Origin: Rathayibacter sp. VKM Ac-2760 | Lineage (GTDB): Bacteria; Actinomycetota; Actinomycetes; Actinomycetales; Microbacteriaceae | Assembly (NCBI RefSeq): GCF_009834185.1 | Contig: NZ_CP047173.1 | Coordinates: 1,550,001 to 1,614,000 of the forward strand | Direction: 5' to 3' | DNA: 64,000 nucleotides | In this document: piece by piece, positions 42,409-51,433 of the stretch | Layout of the letters: every line of letters begins with the position of its first letter | How positions within the stretch are numbered: the first letter of the stretch is position 1 | Translations under genes and position numbers: made by a program | The notes under the pieces: generated by a model | Databases searched by the model: none | What the model saw: only the letters and a program-made list of their open reading frames with translations | Told to the model about the DNA's origin: nothing

Positions 42409-43302
42409 ATGCCCGAGACCCTCGACATCGTCCACCTGCGCACGCTCGTGGCGATCGCCGACTGCGGCGGATTCGGCCGGGCGGCCGTCGCCCTGCACAT
42501 CAGCCAGCCGACCGTCTCGCAGCACGTCCGCACCCTCGAGCGGCGGCTTGAGCGCACCTTCATCGAGAAGGTCGGGCGCAGGGCCCGCTTCACGCCGGCC
42601 GGCGAGCGCCTCCTGGTGCAGGCCCGCCGGATCCTGGCGGTGCACGACGATGCGCTGGAGCTGCTCGACGCGGCGAGCGAGAATCCGCTCGCCCTCGGCC
42701 TGACCGAGCCGGCCGCGGAGCAGCTGCTGCCCCGGCTGCTCGAGACCCTGCACCGCGCCTTCGACGACCGCCCGCTCACCTTCACACTCGACCGCTCCAC
42801 CCACCTGGCGGAGGCGGTGGCCCGCGGCGTCGTCGATCTCGCGGTCATCCTCGGCGTGGGCGGTGACCTGCCGGGGCGCCAGGTCGCGACGCTGCCGCTC
42901 GACTGGTACTCGGCGCCCGGCTGGCAGCCGCCGGAGGACGCGCCGATCCCGCTCGTCGCCTACTCCGAGCCGTGCGGGATGCGCCAGCGCGCGCTACAGC
43001 AGCTCGGCGCCTTCGGCCACGAGGTGCGGGTGGTCGCCGAGTCGGCGGGGCTGGAGGGCGTGATCGCGGCGGCCCGCGCCGGTGTCGGAGTCGCGGTGCT
43101 GCCGACCGCGCACCGCGGCACGGTCGCCGAGGGACTCGTCGTGCGGCACGATCTGCCGGCGCTCGGCTCGGTCAACCTGCGCCTCGTCTCGCGGCGCGGT
43201 CTGGCCCCGGACGTCGAGGACACGGCGCTCGCCGCGCTCGCGGAGGTCTTCGGGACCGTGCGGGCGCGGCCGGTCGCGGTGCCCGCGGGCGCGCGAGTGT
43301 GA
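42409..43302 (+). CDS. LysR-family transcriptional regulator
   Basis: A 297-residue protein. The HTH at about residues 5-63 reads LRTLVAIADCGGFGRAAVALHISQPTVSQHVRTLERRLERTFIEKVGRRARFT, the LysR signature. A periplasmic-binding-protein-like effector domain follows. It lies upstream of and in the same direction as the organosulfur operon, separated by a leader region, and may regulate it in the way CysB/Cbl-type regulators control ssu genes elsewhere; this is inference from position. Confidence 0.9.
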   Translation: MPETLDIVHLRTLVAIADCGGFGRAAVALHISQPTVSQHVRTLERRLERTFIEKVGRRARFTPAGERLLVQARRILAVHDDALELLDAASENPLALGLTEPAAEQLLPRLLETLHRAFDDRPLTFTLDRSTHLAEAVARGVVDLAVILGVGGDLPGRQVATLPLDWYSAPGWQPPEDAPIPLVAYSEPCGMRQRALQQLGAFGHEVRVVAESAGLEGVIAAARAGVGVAVLPTAHRGTVAEGLVVRHDLPALGSVNLRLVSRRGLAPDVEDTALAALAEVFGTVRARPVAVPAGARV

Positions 43303-43336
43303 CGACCGTCGCCGGCCGCCGGTGCGGGTGTGACGA

Positions 43337-43351
43337 ATCGTTACCAACGAT
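43337..43351. promoter_or_regulatory. Palindrome ATCGTTACCAACGAT in the organosulfur operon leader
   Basis: The arms ATCGTT and AACGAT flank ACC. A second half, ATCGTTGG, occurs at 43383-43390 and pairs with CCAACGAT of the first. The position upstream of the leader peptide fits an operator or activator site. Confidence 0.5.
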
Positions 43352-43505
43352 CGGGATCGCCGATCGGAACGCATCCGGAATCATCGTTGGACGCCCGGAG
43401 CACCCCGCCCGTAGCGTCGGAGCCATGACGTTCCCGCCCGCCCTCACCGCCGCCGCGCCGCTCGGCGCGACCGGTGCAGCGAGCCGCGGGAGCATCGGCG
43501 CCCGA

Positions 43506-43568
43506 ATGTCCTCGGACGGGAACCCTTTCGCGCCGGTGCGCGGATGTTCCTGTCCGGTCTCCCGCTGA
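43506..43568 (+). CDS. Candidate Cys-containing leader peptide
   Basis: A short frame reads MSSDGNPFAPVRGCSCPVSR and stops at 43566-43568, 184 bases before the monooxygenase start. An in-frame upstream ATG at 43425 would extend it to 47 residues. The Cys-Ser-Cys codons near its end recall the Cys-rich short ORFs that act as cysteine-responsive attenuators upstream of sulfur genes in actinobacteria. The following ~180 bases are GC-rich and could form alternative hairpins. There is no ideal Shine-Dalgarno sequence. Real translation is unproven. Confidence 0.45.
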   Translation: MSSDGNPFAPVRGCSCPVSR

Positions 43569-43752
43569 CGCCTCCGCGTCGCCCGACTCCTCCGCCCGAC
43601 GGCCGGCCCTCGCCGCTCCCGTCCCGGCCTCTGCGCGCCGCCGCCCGCCTCCGCGGCCGCCGCGCGTCCCTCTCTCCGCGCCCTCCCGCGCTCCTCCCGC
43701 GTGCCCGCGCGCCTCCCCGGTGCGCCTCCGCACCCTCTCGAAAGGACCTCCC

Positions 43753-44925
43753 ATGACCGTCGAGTTCATCTCCGCGATCAACGTCAACCACTCCAACGAG
43801 GTCAACGGCCTCGCCGACCCGGCGATCGACGTAGCCCATCTGCGCCGCTACTCCCGGATCCTCGAGGACGGCGGCTTCGACTACACGCTGGTGCCCTACG
43901 GCTCGGCCGGGCACGACCCGTTCACGATCGCCGCCGCGGTGACCCAGTACACCGAGCACCTGAAGCCGATCGTCGCGCTGCGGCCCAACACGGTCTACCC
44001 GACCGTCGCCGCGAAGGCGCTCGCCACCCTCGACCAGCTCTCCGGCGGCCGCGCGGTCGTGCACTTCATCGCCGGCGGCAACGACCACGAGCAGGCCCGC
44101 GAGGGCGACCGCCTGAGCAAGGCGGAGCGCTACGCGCGGCAGGAGGAGTACCTCCGCATCCTGCGCCGCGTCTGGTCGGCGACCGAGCCGTTCGACCACG
44201 AGGGCGAGTACTACCGCTTCGAGGACTTCGTCTCGCGGGTGCGGCCGGTGCGCGGCACCATCCCGATCTCGGTCGGCGGCTCGAGCGACGAGGCCTACCG
44301 CCAGGGCGGCGCGCTCGCCGACATCTTCGGCCTGTGGGGTGAGCCGCTGGCCGACACCCAGCAGCAGATCGACCGGATCGCGGACGCGGCGCTCGCCGCC
44401 GGCCGCGCCGACACCCCGCGCACCTGGGTCACCTTCCGGCCGATCATCGCGCCGACCGAGGAGCTCGCCTGGGAGAAGGCGCACCGGATCCTCGGCATCC
44501 TGCAGAGCCGCTCCGGCTCGGCGCATCCGCGGAAGGGCGAGAAGGGGCTCTGGGTGCAGACGCCGAGTGCCACCGGCCCGGCGAACGTCGGCTCGCAGCG
44601 CCTCCTCGACATCGCGCGGCGGAAGGACCTGCACGACCGCGCGCTCTGGACGCCGACCGCGACCGCCACCGGGGCGGCCGGCGCCTCCACCGCGCTCGTC
44701 GGCACGCCGGAGACGGTCGCCGCGGCGATCCTCGACTACGTCGACCTCGGCGCCGACCTGATCTCGATCCGCGGCTACGACAACCTGAACGACGCGGTCG
44801 ACTACGGCCGGTACGTCATCCCGCTGGTCCGCGAGGAGCTCGCGCACCGCGAGGCGACCGGGCGCCGCGGCGAGATCGTCGCGCAGCCGCCGCTCGAGGC
44901 CGAGCTCGCCGGGGCGATCGCGTGA
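43753..44925 (+). CDS. SsuD-like FMN-dependent monooxygenase (LLM class)
   Basis: A 390-residue luciferase-like barrel protein. The segment NGGFDYTLVPYGSAGHDPFTIAAAVTQYTEHLKPIVALRPNTVYPTVAAK and later RPVRGTIPISVGGSSDEAYRQGG match alkanesulfonate monooxygenases (SsuD/DmoA-type), which need FMNH2 from a partner reductase. Such a reductase is encoded at 56414-57010. It probably cleaves the C-S bond of a sulfonate or sulfone to release sulfite. It starts the operon with GAAAGGACC before the ATG and overlaps the next gene by GTGA. Confidence 0.85.
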   Translation: MTVEFISAINVNHSNEVNGLADPAIDVAHLRRYSRILEDGGFDYTLVPYGSAGHDPFTIAAAVTQYTEHLKPIVALRPNTVYPTVAAKALATLDQLSGGRAVVHFIAGGNDHEQAREGDRLSKAERYARQEEYLRILRRVWSATEPFDHEGEYYRFEDFVSRVRPVRGTIPISVGGSSDEAYRQGGALADIFGLWGEPLADTQQQIDRIADAALAAGRADTPRTWVTFRPIIAPTEELAWEKAHRILGILQSRSGSAHPRKGEKGLWVQTPSATGPANVGSQRLLDIARRKDLHDRALWTPTATATGAAGASTALVGTPETVAAAILDYVDLGADLISIRGYDNLNDAVDYGRYVIPLVREELAHREATGRRGEIVAQPPLEAELAGAIA

Positions 44926-46112
44926 CGCTGCTCACGGGAGCGCCCGCCGCCGCCGTCCTCCCCGCGGCCGACCTCTCCGACCGCGCGCTCGCCCGGATCA
45001 CCGCCCGCCTGGCCGAGACCGCCGAGCACTACGACCGCACCGCCGAGTTCCCCTGGCGGGGGATCCAGGCCGTGCACGAGGCGGGACTGCTCTCCCTCGG
45101 AGTCGGCACCCGCTACGGCGGCTCGCCCGCCTCCACCGTCGACCTCGTCCGCGTCTTCGGCGCGCTCGGCCAGGGCGACCCGGCGGTCGCGCTGATCTCG
45201 GCGATGACCGTGCTCCAGCACGCCGCGCAGGACCGCGCCGCGCTCTGGCCGGAGGAGCTCTACCGCTCGGTGCTCGCCGACTCCGCCGAGCGCCCCGTAC
45301 TGCTCAATACGGTGCGCGCCGAGCCCGAGTGGGGCGCACCCGCCCGGGGCGGTCTGCCGGCCACGACGATCCGTCGCGACGGTGACGGCTGGCTGCTCGA
45401 GGGCCGCAAGGGCTTCGCCACCGGCTCGGAGGGGCTGGCGTTCCACCTGGTCTGGGCGGTCGATCACGGCGGGGCGTCGGGCGAGCCCGAGCTCGCGCAC
45501 GCGATCGTGCCCGGCGACGCCCCCGGCGTCCGGATCGAGCGGACCTGGGACCACCTGGGCCAGCGGGCCTCGAGCACGCACGACGTGGTCTACGAGCAGG
45601 TCCGCCTGCCGCTCGAGCACTTCCGCGGGACTCCCCGCTCGCAGCTCGCGCCCGAGGCCGGGGCGGCCGGCGGCTTCGGCCTGGCCGTCGCGGCGCTCTA
45701 CGTCGGCGTCGGTCGGGCGGCGCAGAGCTTCTTCGTGCGCTTCGCGAACGAGCGGGTCCCGACCTCGCTCGGCCGGCCGATCGCCACGACGGAGCGGATC
45801 CGCTCGGTCGCCGGCGAGATCCAGGCGCAGCTGGTGCAGGCGGAGGAGGTGCTGCTCTCGCTGGCCGCGCGAGTGGACGCGGGTGATCCGCGCACCGCTG
45901 AGCGCCTCGTGGTCGGTAAGCTGCTCGCCACCCGCTCGGCCGTCACCGCGGTCGAGACGGCCGTCGCCGCACTCGGCAACCCCGGCCTCACCCGGCATCA
46001 CCCGCTCGAGCGGCACCTCCGCGACGTCCTCGCCTCCCGGGTGCACCCGCCGCAGGACGACGCCGCCCTCCTGATCGCCGGCACGCGCTCGCTCGCGGCC
46101 GCCGCGCTCTGA
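44922..46112 (+). CDS. SfnB/DszC-like acyl-CoA-dehydrogenase-fold monooxygenase
   Basis: A 396-residue flavoprotein with the acyl-CoA dehydrogenase fold: an N-terminal helical domain (IQAVHEAGLLSLGVGTRYGG), the central GWLLEGRKGFATGSEGLAF, and a C-terminal helical domain. The catalytic Glu of true dehydrogenases is not evident, and the similarity is with the SfnB/DszC group that oxidises sulfur compounds using reduced flavin. Its start overlaps the LLM monooxygenase stop. The two flavin enzymes are probably consecutive steps in desulfurisation. Confidence 0.8.
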   Translation: MTLLTGAPAAAVLPAADLSDRALARITARLAETAEHYDRTAEFPWRGIQAVHEAGLLSLGVGTRYGGSPASTVDLVRVFGALGQGDPAVALISAMTVLQHAAQDRAALWPEELYRSVLADSAERPVLLNTVRAEPEWGAPARGGLPATTIRRDGDGWLLEGRKGFATGSEGLAFHLVWAVDHGGASGEPELAHAIVPGDAPGVRIERTWDHLGQRASSTHDVVYEQVRLPLEHFRGTPRSQLAPEAGAAGGFGLAVAALYVGVGRAAQSFFVRFANERVPTSLGRPIATTERIRSVAGEIQAQLVQAEEVLLSLAARVDAGDPRTAERLVVGKLLATRSAVTAVETAVAALGNPGLTRHHPLERHLRDVLASRVHPPQDDAALLIAGTRSLAAAAL

Positions 46113-46183
46113 CGCGCCGCGCTCCGACACCCCGCACTCCGACACCCCCGCACCTCGACTTCTCTGCACGGGAGACCACCCTC

Positions 46184-47872
46184 ATGACGTTCCACCGCTC
46201 ACGCTCCTTCCGCTCACGCCCCCTCCGACGATCCGGCACCGCCGCCGCCGCGCTCGCCCTCGCCTCCGCGCTGGCCCTCTCCGCCTGCTCGGGCGCCTCG
46301 GGCGCGGGCGCCGTCTCCGACGACGCGACCCCCGTCGACGGCGGCCGGCTCTCGCTCGCCTTCTTCCCCGACAACGCCGCGTTCTCCTGCGTCGACCCGT
46401 TCCAGACCTACTGGATCGAGCACCGCACGGTGATCCGCAACGTCGCCGACTCGCTCACCGACCAGGATCCGGAGACCGGCGAGATCCAGCCCTGGCTCGC
46501 CACCGACTGGAGCGTGAACGACGCGGGCACCGAGTACACCTTCGACCTGCGCACCGACGTCACCTTCTCGGACGGCACGCCCTTCACCGCGGAGAGCGTG
46601 AAGACCTCGTTCGACAACGACAAGGCCACCCTCGCGCAGCTGCCCTCGGCCTACGGAGGCGTCTACCTCGCCGGCTACTCGGGCACGGAGGTGGTGGACG
46701 CCGACACCGTGAAGGTCGTCTTCTCCACGCCGAACGCCGCGTTCCTGCAGGGCACCTCGACCACCAACCTCGCGATCCTCGCCGCCGCTTCCTACGAGAA
46801 GACGCCCGAGGAGCGCTGCCTCGGCGGCATCGTCGGCTCCGGCCCGTTCACGCTGACCGGCTACACCCCCGGCACCGGCATCACGCTGGACAAGCGCGAC
46901 GGGTACGCCTGGGGCTCGGCCCTGCGCGAGAACACCGGGGAGGCGCACCTCGACGGCATCGACATCAGCTACGTCGCGGAGGACAGCGTCCGCGTCGGGC
47001 AGCTGACCAGCGACGAGATCGACATCGCCTGGCCGCGGAACCCGATCTCGGAGAACGACCAGGCCGTGATCACCGGCTCCGGCGACACCGTCGAGAGCCG
47101 CTCGCTGCCCGGACCCGCGAGCAACTACTACCCGAACGTCGCCGAGGGGAAGATCCTCTCCGACGAGCGGGTGCGCCAGGCGGTGCAGAAGGCGATCGAC
47201 CGCGAGACCTACGCGTCCACGGTCTTCGGCGCCGGCTACCCGGCCGCGACCAGCATCTACAACACGACCACGCCGTTCTACACGGACGAGTCGTCGGCGC
47301 TCGCCTTCGACGCCGAGGGAGCGGCCGAGCTGCTCGACGAGGCCGGCTGGGAGCTCGGCGACGACGGCTACCGCTCGAAGGACGGGCGGCGGCTGACGCT
47401 GTCGGTGCCGATCGTCACCCAGTTCGGCGCGGGCGATCAGCTGATCCAGGACCAGCTGAAGCAGGTCGGCATCGAGCTCGAGCTGAACGTGATCACCAAC
47501 GCCCAGCGCGCCGACGTGCTGAACAGCGGCGACTACGACCTGATCTCGACCTACTACACGCGGGCCGACCCGGGAGTGATCCAGTGGATCATCGACTCCC
47601 GCTACGCCGGCTCGAAGGCGCAGGCGACGAACGGCCTCGACGCCGAGCAGGCCGCGACCGTGCAGGCCCTGCTCGACGAGGGCGTGCAGACGGTCGACAC
47701 CGCGGCGCGCGCCGAGGTCTACGGCGAGCTGCAGGACTACCTGATCGACGACGCGCTGGTCTTCCCGTTCGCCGAGCGGGTGCAGCTGGCGGGCGTCTCG
47801 TCGGCGGTGCACGGCTTCCGCTTCACCTCGGAGGCGTTCGGCGACTTCGCCGACGCCTGGATCCAGCCGTGA
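46184..47872 (+). CDS. ABC transporter substrate-binding lipoprotein (SBP_bac_5, dipeptide/oligopeptide type)
   Basis: A 562-residue lipoprotein with lipobox ALSAC (Cys35). The family's motifs FSDGTPFTAESVKTSFDNDKA and LSDERVRQAVQKAIDRETYA place it in the DppA/OppA class. In the sulfur context, relatives bind glutathione or other organosulfur compounds rather than plain peptides. The ligand here is not known. It is followed by two permeases and a fused ATPase with 4-base overlaps. Confidence 0.9.
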   Translation: MTFHRSRSFRSRPLRRSGTAAAALALASALALSACSGASGAGAVSDDATPVDGGRLSLAFFPDNAAFSCVDPFQTYWIEHRTVIRNVADSLTDQDPETGEIQPWLATDWSVNDAGTEYTFDLRTDVTFSDGTPFTAESVKTSFDNDKATLAQLPSAYGGVYLAGYSGTEVVDADTVKVVFSTPNAAFLQGTSTTNLAILAAASYEKTPEERCLGGIVGSGPFTLTGYTPGTGITLDKRDGYAWGSALRENTGEAHLDGIDISYVAEDSVRVGQLTSDEIDIAWPRNPISENDQAVITGSGDTVESRSLPGPASNYYPNVAEGKILSDERVRQAVQKAIDRETYASTVFGAGYPAATSIYNTTTPFYTDESSALAFDAEGAAELLDEAGWELGDDGYRSKDGRRLTLSVPIVTQFGAGDQLIQDQLKQVGIELELNVITNAQRADVLNSGDYDLISTYYTRADPGVIQWIIDSRYAGSKAQATNGLDAEQAATVQALLDEGVQTVDTAARAEVYGELQDYLIDDALVFPFAERVQLAGVSSAVHGFRFTSEAFGDFADAWIQP

Positions 47873-48912
47873 CCGCGCTCGGGTCGGCCCCGGCCCCGGC
47901 TGCGGCACCGGGGATCGCACCGGGGAGGCCGGGCACCCGCTCGGCCCCCTCGGGCCTCGGCCGCTACCTGCTCGGGCGGCTCGGCCAGGCGGTCCTGGTG
48001 CTCTGGGCCGCCTACACGGTGACCTTCGCGGTGCTCTGGCTGCTGCCGAGCGACCCGCTGGCGCTGCTCCTCTCGGCGAACAACGTCGAGGTGGACTCGC
48101 TCACCCCGCAGCAGCTCGCCGAGGCGCAGGCGCGCTACGGACTCGACCAGCCGGTCTGGCAGCAGTACGTCACGATGCTCGGCGACGCGCTGCGAGGCGA
48201 CTTCGGCACCTCGATCACCAAGGGGATCCCGGTCACCGACCTGATCGCCGAGAAGCTGCCCGGCACCCTGCAGCTCAGCGCCCTGGCGATCGGCCTCGCG
48301 CTGATCGGCGGCACCGTGCTCGCCTACCTGGCGGCGTACGTCCGCTGGGCGCCGCTGAAGACCCTGCTCGGCCGGCTGCCCTCCGCGGGCGTGGCGTTCC
48401 CCGGCTTCTGGATCGGCCTGCTGCTGATCCAGTTCTTCGCCTTCTCACTGCACCTGCTGCCCTCCACCGGCAGCGCGACCCCTGCGAGCCTGATCCTGCC
48501 GGCGGTGACGATGGCGATCCCGACCTCGGCGATGCTCGCCCAGGTGCTGATCCGCAGCTTCGCGGACGTCGAGGCGGAGGCGTACATCACCACGGCGCGC
48601 GCCAAGGGCCTCTCCCGCGGCGCGGTGCAGTGGCGGCACGCCTTCCGCAACGCCTCGCTGCCGACGCTGACGATCCTCGGGATCCTGGCCGGCAACACCG
48701 TCACGGGAGCGATCGTCGCCGAGACGATCTTCGCCCGGCAGGGCATCGGCACGCTCGCCCAGGAGTCGGTGCTCACCCAGGACGTGCCGGTCGTCCAGGC
48801 GATCGTCGTGCTGGCGGCCGTCGTGTTCGTCGGCATCAACCTCCTGGTCGACCTGCTCTACCCCCTCCTCGATCCGCGCATCACCTCGACACCGAAGGCG
48901 AGCCGACCATGA
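47869..48912 (+). CDS. ABC transporter permease, DppB type
   Basis: A 347-residue inner-membrane subunit with six helices and the binding-protein-dependent transport EAA loop (EAYITTARAKGLSRGAVQWRHAFRNA). The LPGTLQLSALAIGLALIGG segment and the family order match DppB. The first ~28 residues are a Pro/Ala tail. The GTG start overlaps the binding-protein stop (GTGA), and the stop overlaps the next permease (ATGA). Confidence 0.93.
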   Translation: MTALGSAPAPAAAPGIAPGRPGTRSAPSGLGRYLLGRLGQAVLVLWAAYTVTFAVLWLLPSDPLALLLSANNVEVDSLTPQQLAEAQARYGLDQPVWQQYVTMLGDALRGDFGTSITKGIPVTDLIAEKLPGTLQLSALAIGLALIGGTVLAYLAAYVRWAPLKTLLGRLPSAGVAFPGFWIGLLLIQFFAFSLHLLPSTGSATPASLILPAVTMAIPTSAMLAQVLIRSFADVEAEAYITTARAKGLSRGAVQWRHAFRNASLPTLTILGILAGNTVTGAIVAETIFARQGIGTLAQESVLTQDVPVVQAIVVLAAVVFVGINLLVDLLYPLLDPRITSTPKASRP

Positions 48913-49805
48913 CTCTCGAACTCACCCGGCCCGAGGCGCTCGTCGTCCCCGAGCCGCTCACCCGCGCGGCGCACGGCCGGGGCGCCCGCCGCGCGCGGAT
49001 CCTCCGCCTGCTGCTGCGCCGTCCGGGCTTCGTCCTGGCGCTGGTCTTCGTGCTGTTCGTCCTCGCCTCGGCGATCGCTCCCTCGCTCTTCACCGGCGTC
49101 GACCCGACGGCGACCGCGCCGGCCGACAAGCTGCAGGCGCCGAGCCTCGTGCACCTCTTCGGCACCGACGAGCTGGGCCGCGACCTGTTCGCGCGGGTCC
49201 TGCACGGCGGGGCCTTGACGGTGCAGGCGACCGTGATCGCCCTCGCGATCGCCCTGGTCGGCGGGCTGACGCTCGGCGTGGTCTCCGGCTCCGCGGGCGG
49301 AGTGGTGGACGCGGTGATCATGCGCGTCGTCGACGTGCTGCTCGCGATCCCCGGGCTGCTGCTGGCCCTCGCGATCGTCACCGCGATCGGCTTCGGCACG
49401 CTGCCCGTGGCGCTCGCCGTGGGCATCGGCATCCTGCCCGGCTTCGCCCGCACCACCCGGGCCGAGGTGCTCCGGGTGCGCACGCTGCCCTACGTCGAGG
49501 CCGCGCGCACCGGAGGGGCGAGCCGGCTGAGCGTGCTCGTCCGGCACGTCCTGCCGAACTCCTGGGGGCCGGTCGCCGTGCTGGCGGTCCTCGATCTCGG
49601 CACCGCGATCATCGCGATCGCCGCGCTGAGCTTCCTCGGCTTCGGCGCGGCCCCGCCCGCGGCGGAGTGGGGGACGCTGATCTCGAGCGGCCGCAACTAC
49701 CTCGTGACGAGCCCGTGGCTGTCGCTGCTGCCGGGGCTCTTCGTCGGGCTGCTCGTCTTCGCGCTCAACCACGTGGCCAAGAGCCTCGAGGAGGTGCAGC
49801 GATGA
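48909..49805 (+). CDS. ABC transporter permease, DppC type
   Basis: A 298-residue subunit. The N-terminal domain ends in HLFGTDELGRDLFARVLHGG, the DppC/OppC hallmark, and the EAA loop is YVEAARTGGASRLSVLVRHVLPN. It pairs with the DppB-type subunit. The stop overlaps the ATPase start. Confidence 0.93.
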   Translation: MTLELTRPEALVVPEPLTRAAHGRGARRARILRLLLRRPGFVLALVFVLFVLASAIAPSLFTGVDPTATAPADKLQAPSLVHLFGTDELGRDLFARVLHGGALTVQATVIALAIALVGGLTLGVVSGSAGGVVDAVIMRVVDVLLAIPGLLLALAIVTAIGFGTLPVALAVGIGILPGFARTTRAEVLRVRTLPYVEAARTGGASRLSVLVRHVLPNSWGPVAVLAVLDLGTAIIAIAALSFLGFGAAPPAAEWGTLISSGRNYLVTSPWLSLLPGLFVGLLVFALNHVAKSLEEVQR

Positions 49806-51433
49806 GCGCCGGCGTGGTCCCCTCTGCCAGGCCCCTCGCGTCCGGCCCGCTCGTGCGGCTCGACCGCCTCAGCGTCGCCTACGGCGAGCGCACCGTCGTG
49901 CACGAGGTCTCGCTCGAGATCGCGCCCGGCGAGATCGTCGCCGTGGTCGGAGAGTCCGGCTCGGGCAAGTCGACGACCGCGAACGCCGTGCTCGGCCTGC
50001 TGCCCTCCGGCGGCCGGATCACCGGCGGCTCGATCGCGCTCGCCGGCGAGGACGTGACCCGTGCGGCCGAGAAGCGGCTCCGGCACCTGCGTGGCCGGTT
50101 CGTCGGCCTCGTGCCGCAGGACCCGATGGTCGGGCTCAACCCGACGCTGCGCATCGGCGCCCAGGTGGCGGAGGCGGTGCGCCTGCGCGGCGTTGACCGC
50201 CGCTCCGTCGACGCCGAGGTGCTCGAGGCGCTGCGGCAGTCGGGCATCGACGATCCGGAGCTGCGCGCCCGGCAGGACCCGCACGAGCTGTCCGGCGGGC
50301 TGCGCCAGCGGGCGCTGATCGCGATCGCCCTGGCCGGCCGGCCACGGGTGATCATCGCCGACGAGCCGACCTCCGCCCTCGACGTCACCGTGCAGAAGCG
50401 CCTGCTCGACCACCTGCAGTCGCTCGTCCGCGAGCAGGGCATCGCGCTGCTGATCATCACGCACGACCTCGCCGTCGCCGCCGACCGGGCCGACCGCGTC
50501 CTCGTGCTCCGCGAGGGCCGCGTGGTGGAGGAGGGGCCGCCGGCGCAGATCCTGGTCGCGCCGCGAGAGGACTACACCCGCGAGCTGCTCGCGGCGGCGC
50601 CGGGACTCGGCGGCGAGCTCGTGCTGCGCTTCGAGCACGTCGAGCCGGCTCCCGAGATCGTCCGGGTCGAGAACGTGGTGAAGGACTTCGCGCTGCCGGG
50701 CCGCCGCCCGCCGTACCGGGCGCTCGACGACGTCTCGTTCTCGATCCGCGCGGGGCAGACCCTCGCGCTGGTGGGGGAGTCGGGCTCGGGCAAGACGACC
50801 GCGCTGCGGATCGCCCTCGGCCTCGAGCGGGCGTCGAGCGGCCGGGTGCTCGTGGAGGGGGAGGACCTCACCGCGGCGAGCGACCGGCAGTGGCGGCCGC
50901 TGCGCCGTCGGATCCAGCTGGTGCAGCAGAACCCGTTCGCCGCGCTCGACCCGCGCTTCACGGTGCTGGAGTCGGTCGTCGAGCCGCTGGTCTCCTTCCG
51001 GATCGGCGACCGCGCCTCGCGGCTGGAGCGGGCCCGCGAGCTGCTCGACCGGGTCGGGCTGCCCGACTCCTTCCTCTCGCGCCTGCCGGCCGAGCTCTCC
51101 GGCGGCCAGCGCCAGCGGGTCGCGATCGCCCGCGCGCTCGCCCTCGGCCCCGACCTGGTGCTCCTCGACGAGCCCGTCTCGGCGCTGGACGTGTCGGTGC
51201 AGGCGCAGATCCTGGAGCTGCTGGTCGAGCTGCAGCGCGACCTCGGCGTCGCCTACCTCTTCGTCTCGCACGATCTGGCGGTCGTCGCCGAGGTGTCGCA
51301 CGAGGTCGTCGTCCTCGACCGAGGCCGGGTGCAGGAGGCGGGGAGCACCGCCCGCGTCTTCGGCGCGCCCGAGGCGGAGTACACCCGGACGCTGCTCGCG
51401 GCGATCCCCGGCCGGTCGGGGATCCGCTCGTGA
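49802..51433 (+). CDS. Fused DppD-DppF-type ABC ATPase
   Basis: A 543-residue protein with two complete nucleotide-binding domains. The first has Walker A GESGSGKST, signature LSGGLRQRALIAIALA and Walker B VIIADEPTSALD. The second has GESGSGKTT, LSGGQRQRVAIARALA and LVLLDEPVSALD. The fusion replaces the separate DppD and DppF subunits. The second domain carries the oligopeptide-type C-terminal motif. The stop overlaps the PanE-like gene by GTGA. Confidence 0.94.
   Translation: MSAGVVPSARPLASGPLVRLDRLSVAYGERTVVHEVSLEIAPGEIVAVVGESGSGKSTTANAVLGLLPSGGRITGGSIALAGEDVTRAAEKRLRHLRGRFVGLVPQDPMVGLNPTLRIGAQVAEAVRLRGVDRRSVDAEVLEALRQSGIDDPELRARQDPHELSGGLRQRALIAIALAGRPRVIIADEPTSALDVTVQKRLLDHLQSLVREQGIALLIITHDLAVAADRADRVLVLREGRVVEEGPPAQILVAPREDYTRELLAAAPGLGGELVLRFEHVEPAPEIVRVENVVKDFALPGRRPPYRALDDVSFSIRAGQTLALVGESGSGKTTALRIALGLERASSGRVLVEGEDLTAASDRQWRPLRRRIQLVQQNPFAALDPRFTVLESVVEPLVSFRIGDRASRLERARELLDRVGLPDSFLSRLPAELSGGQRQRVAIARALALGPDLVLLDEPVSALDVSVQAQILELLVELQRDLGVAYLFVSHDLAVVAEVSHEVVVLDRGRVQEAGSTARVFGAPEAEYTRTLLAAIPGRSGIRS

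Noticed and set aside
43425..43568. A full 47-residue small protein instead of a leader peptide
   Set aside because: The longer version has no ribosome-binding site or recognisable domain, so only the Cys-containing 3' part is reported, with low confidence.
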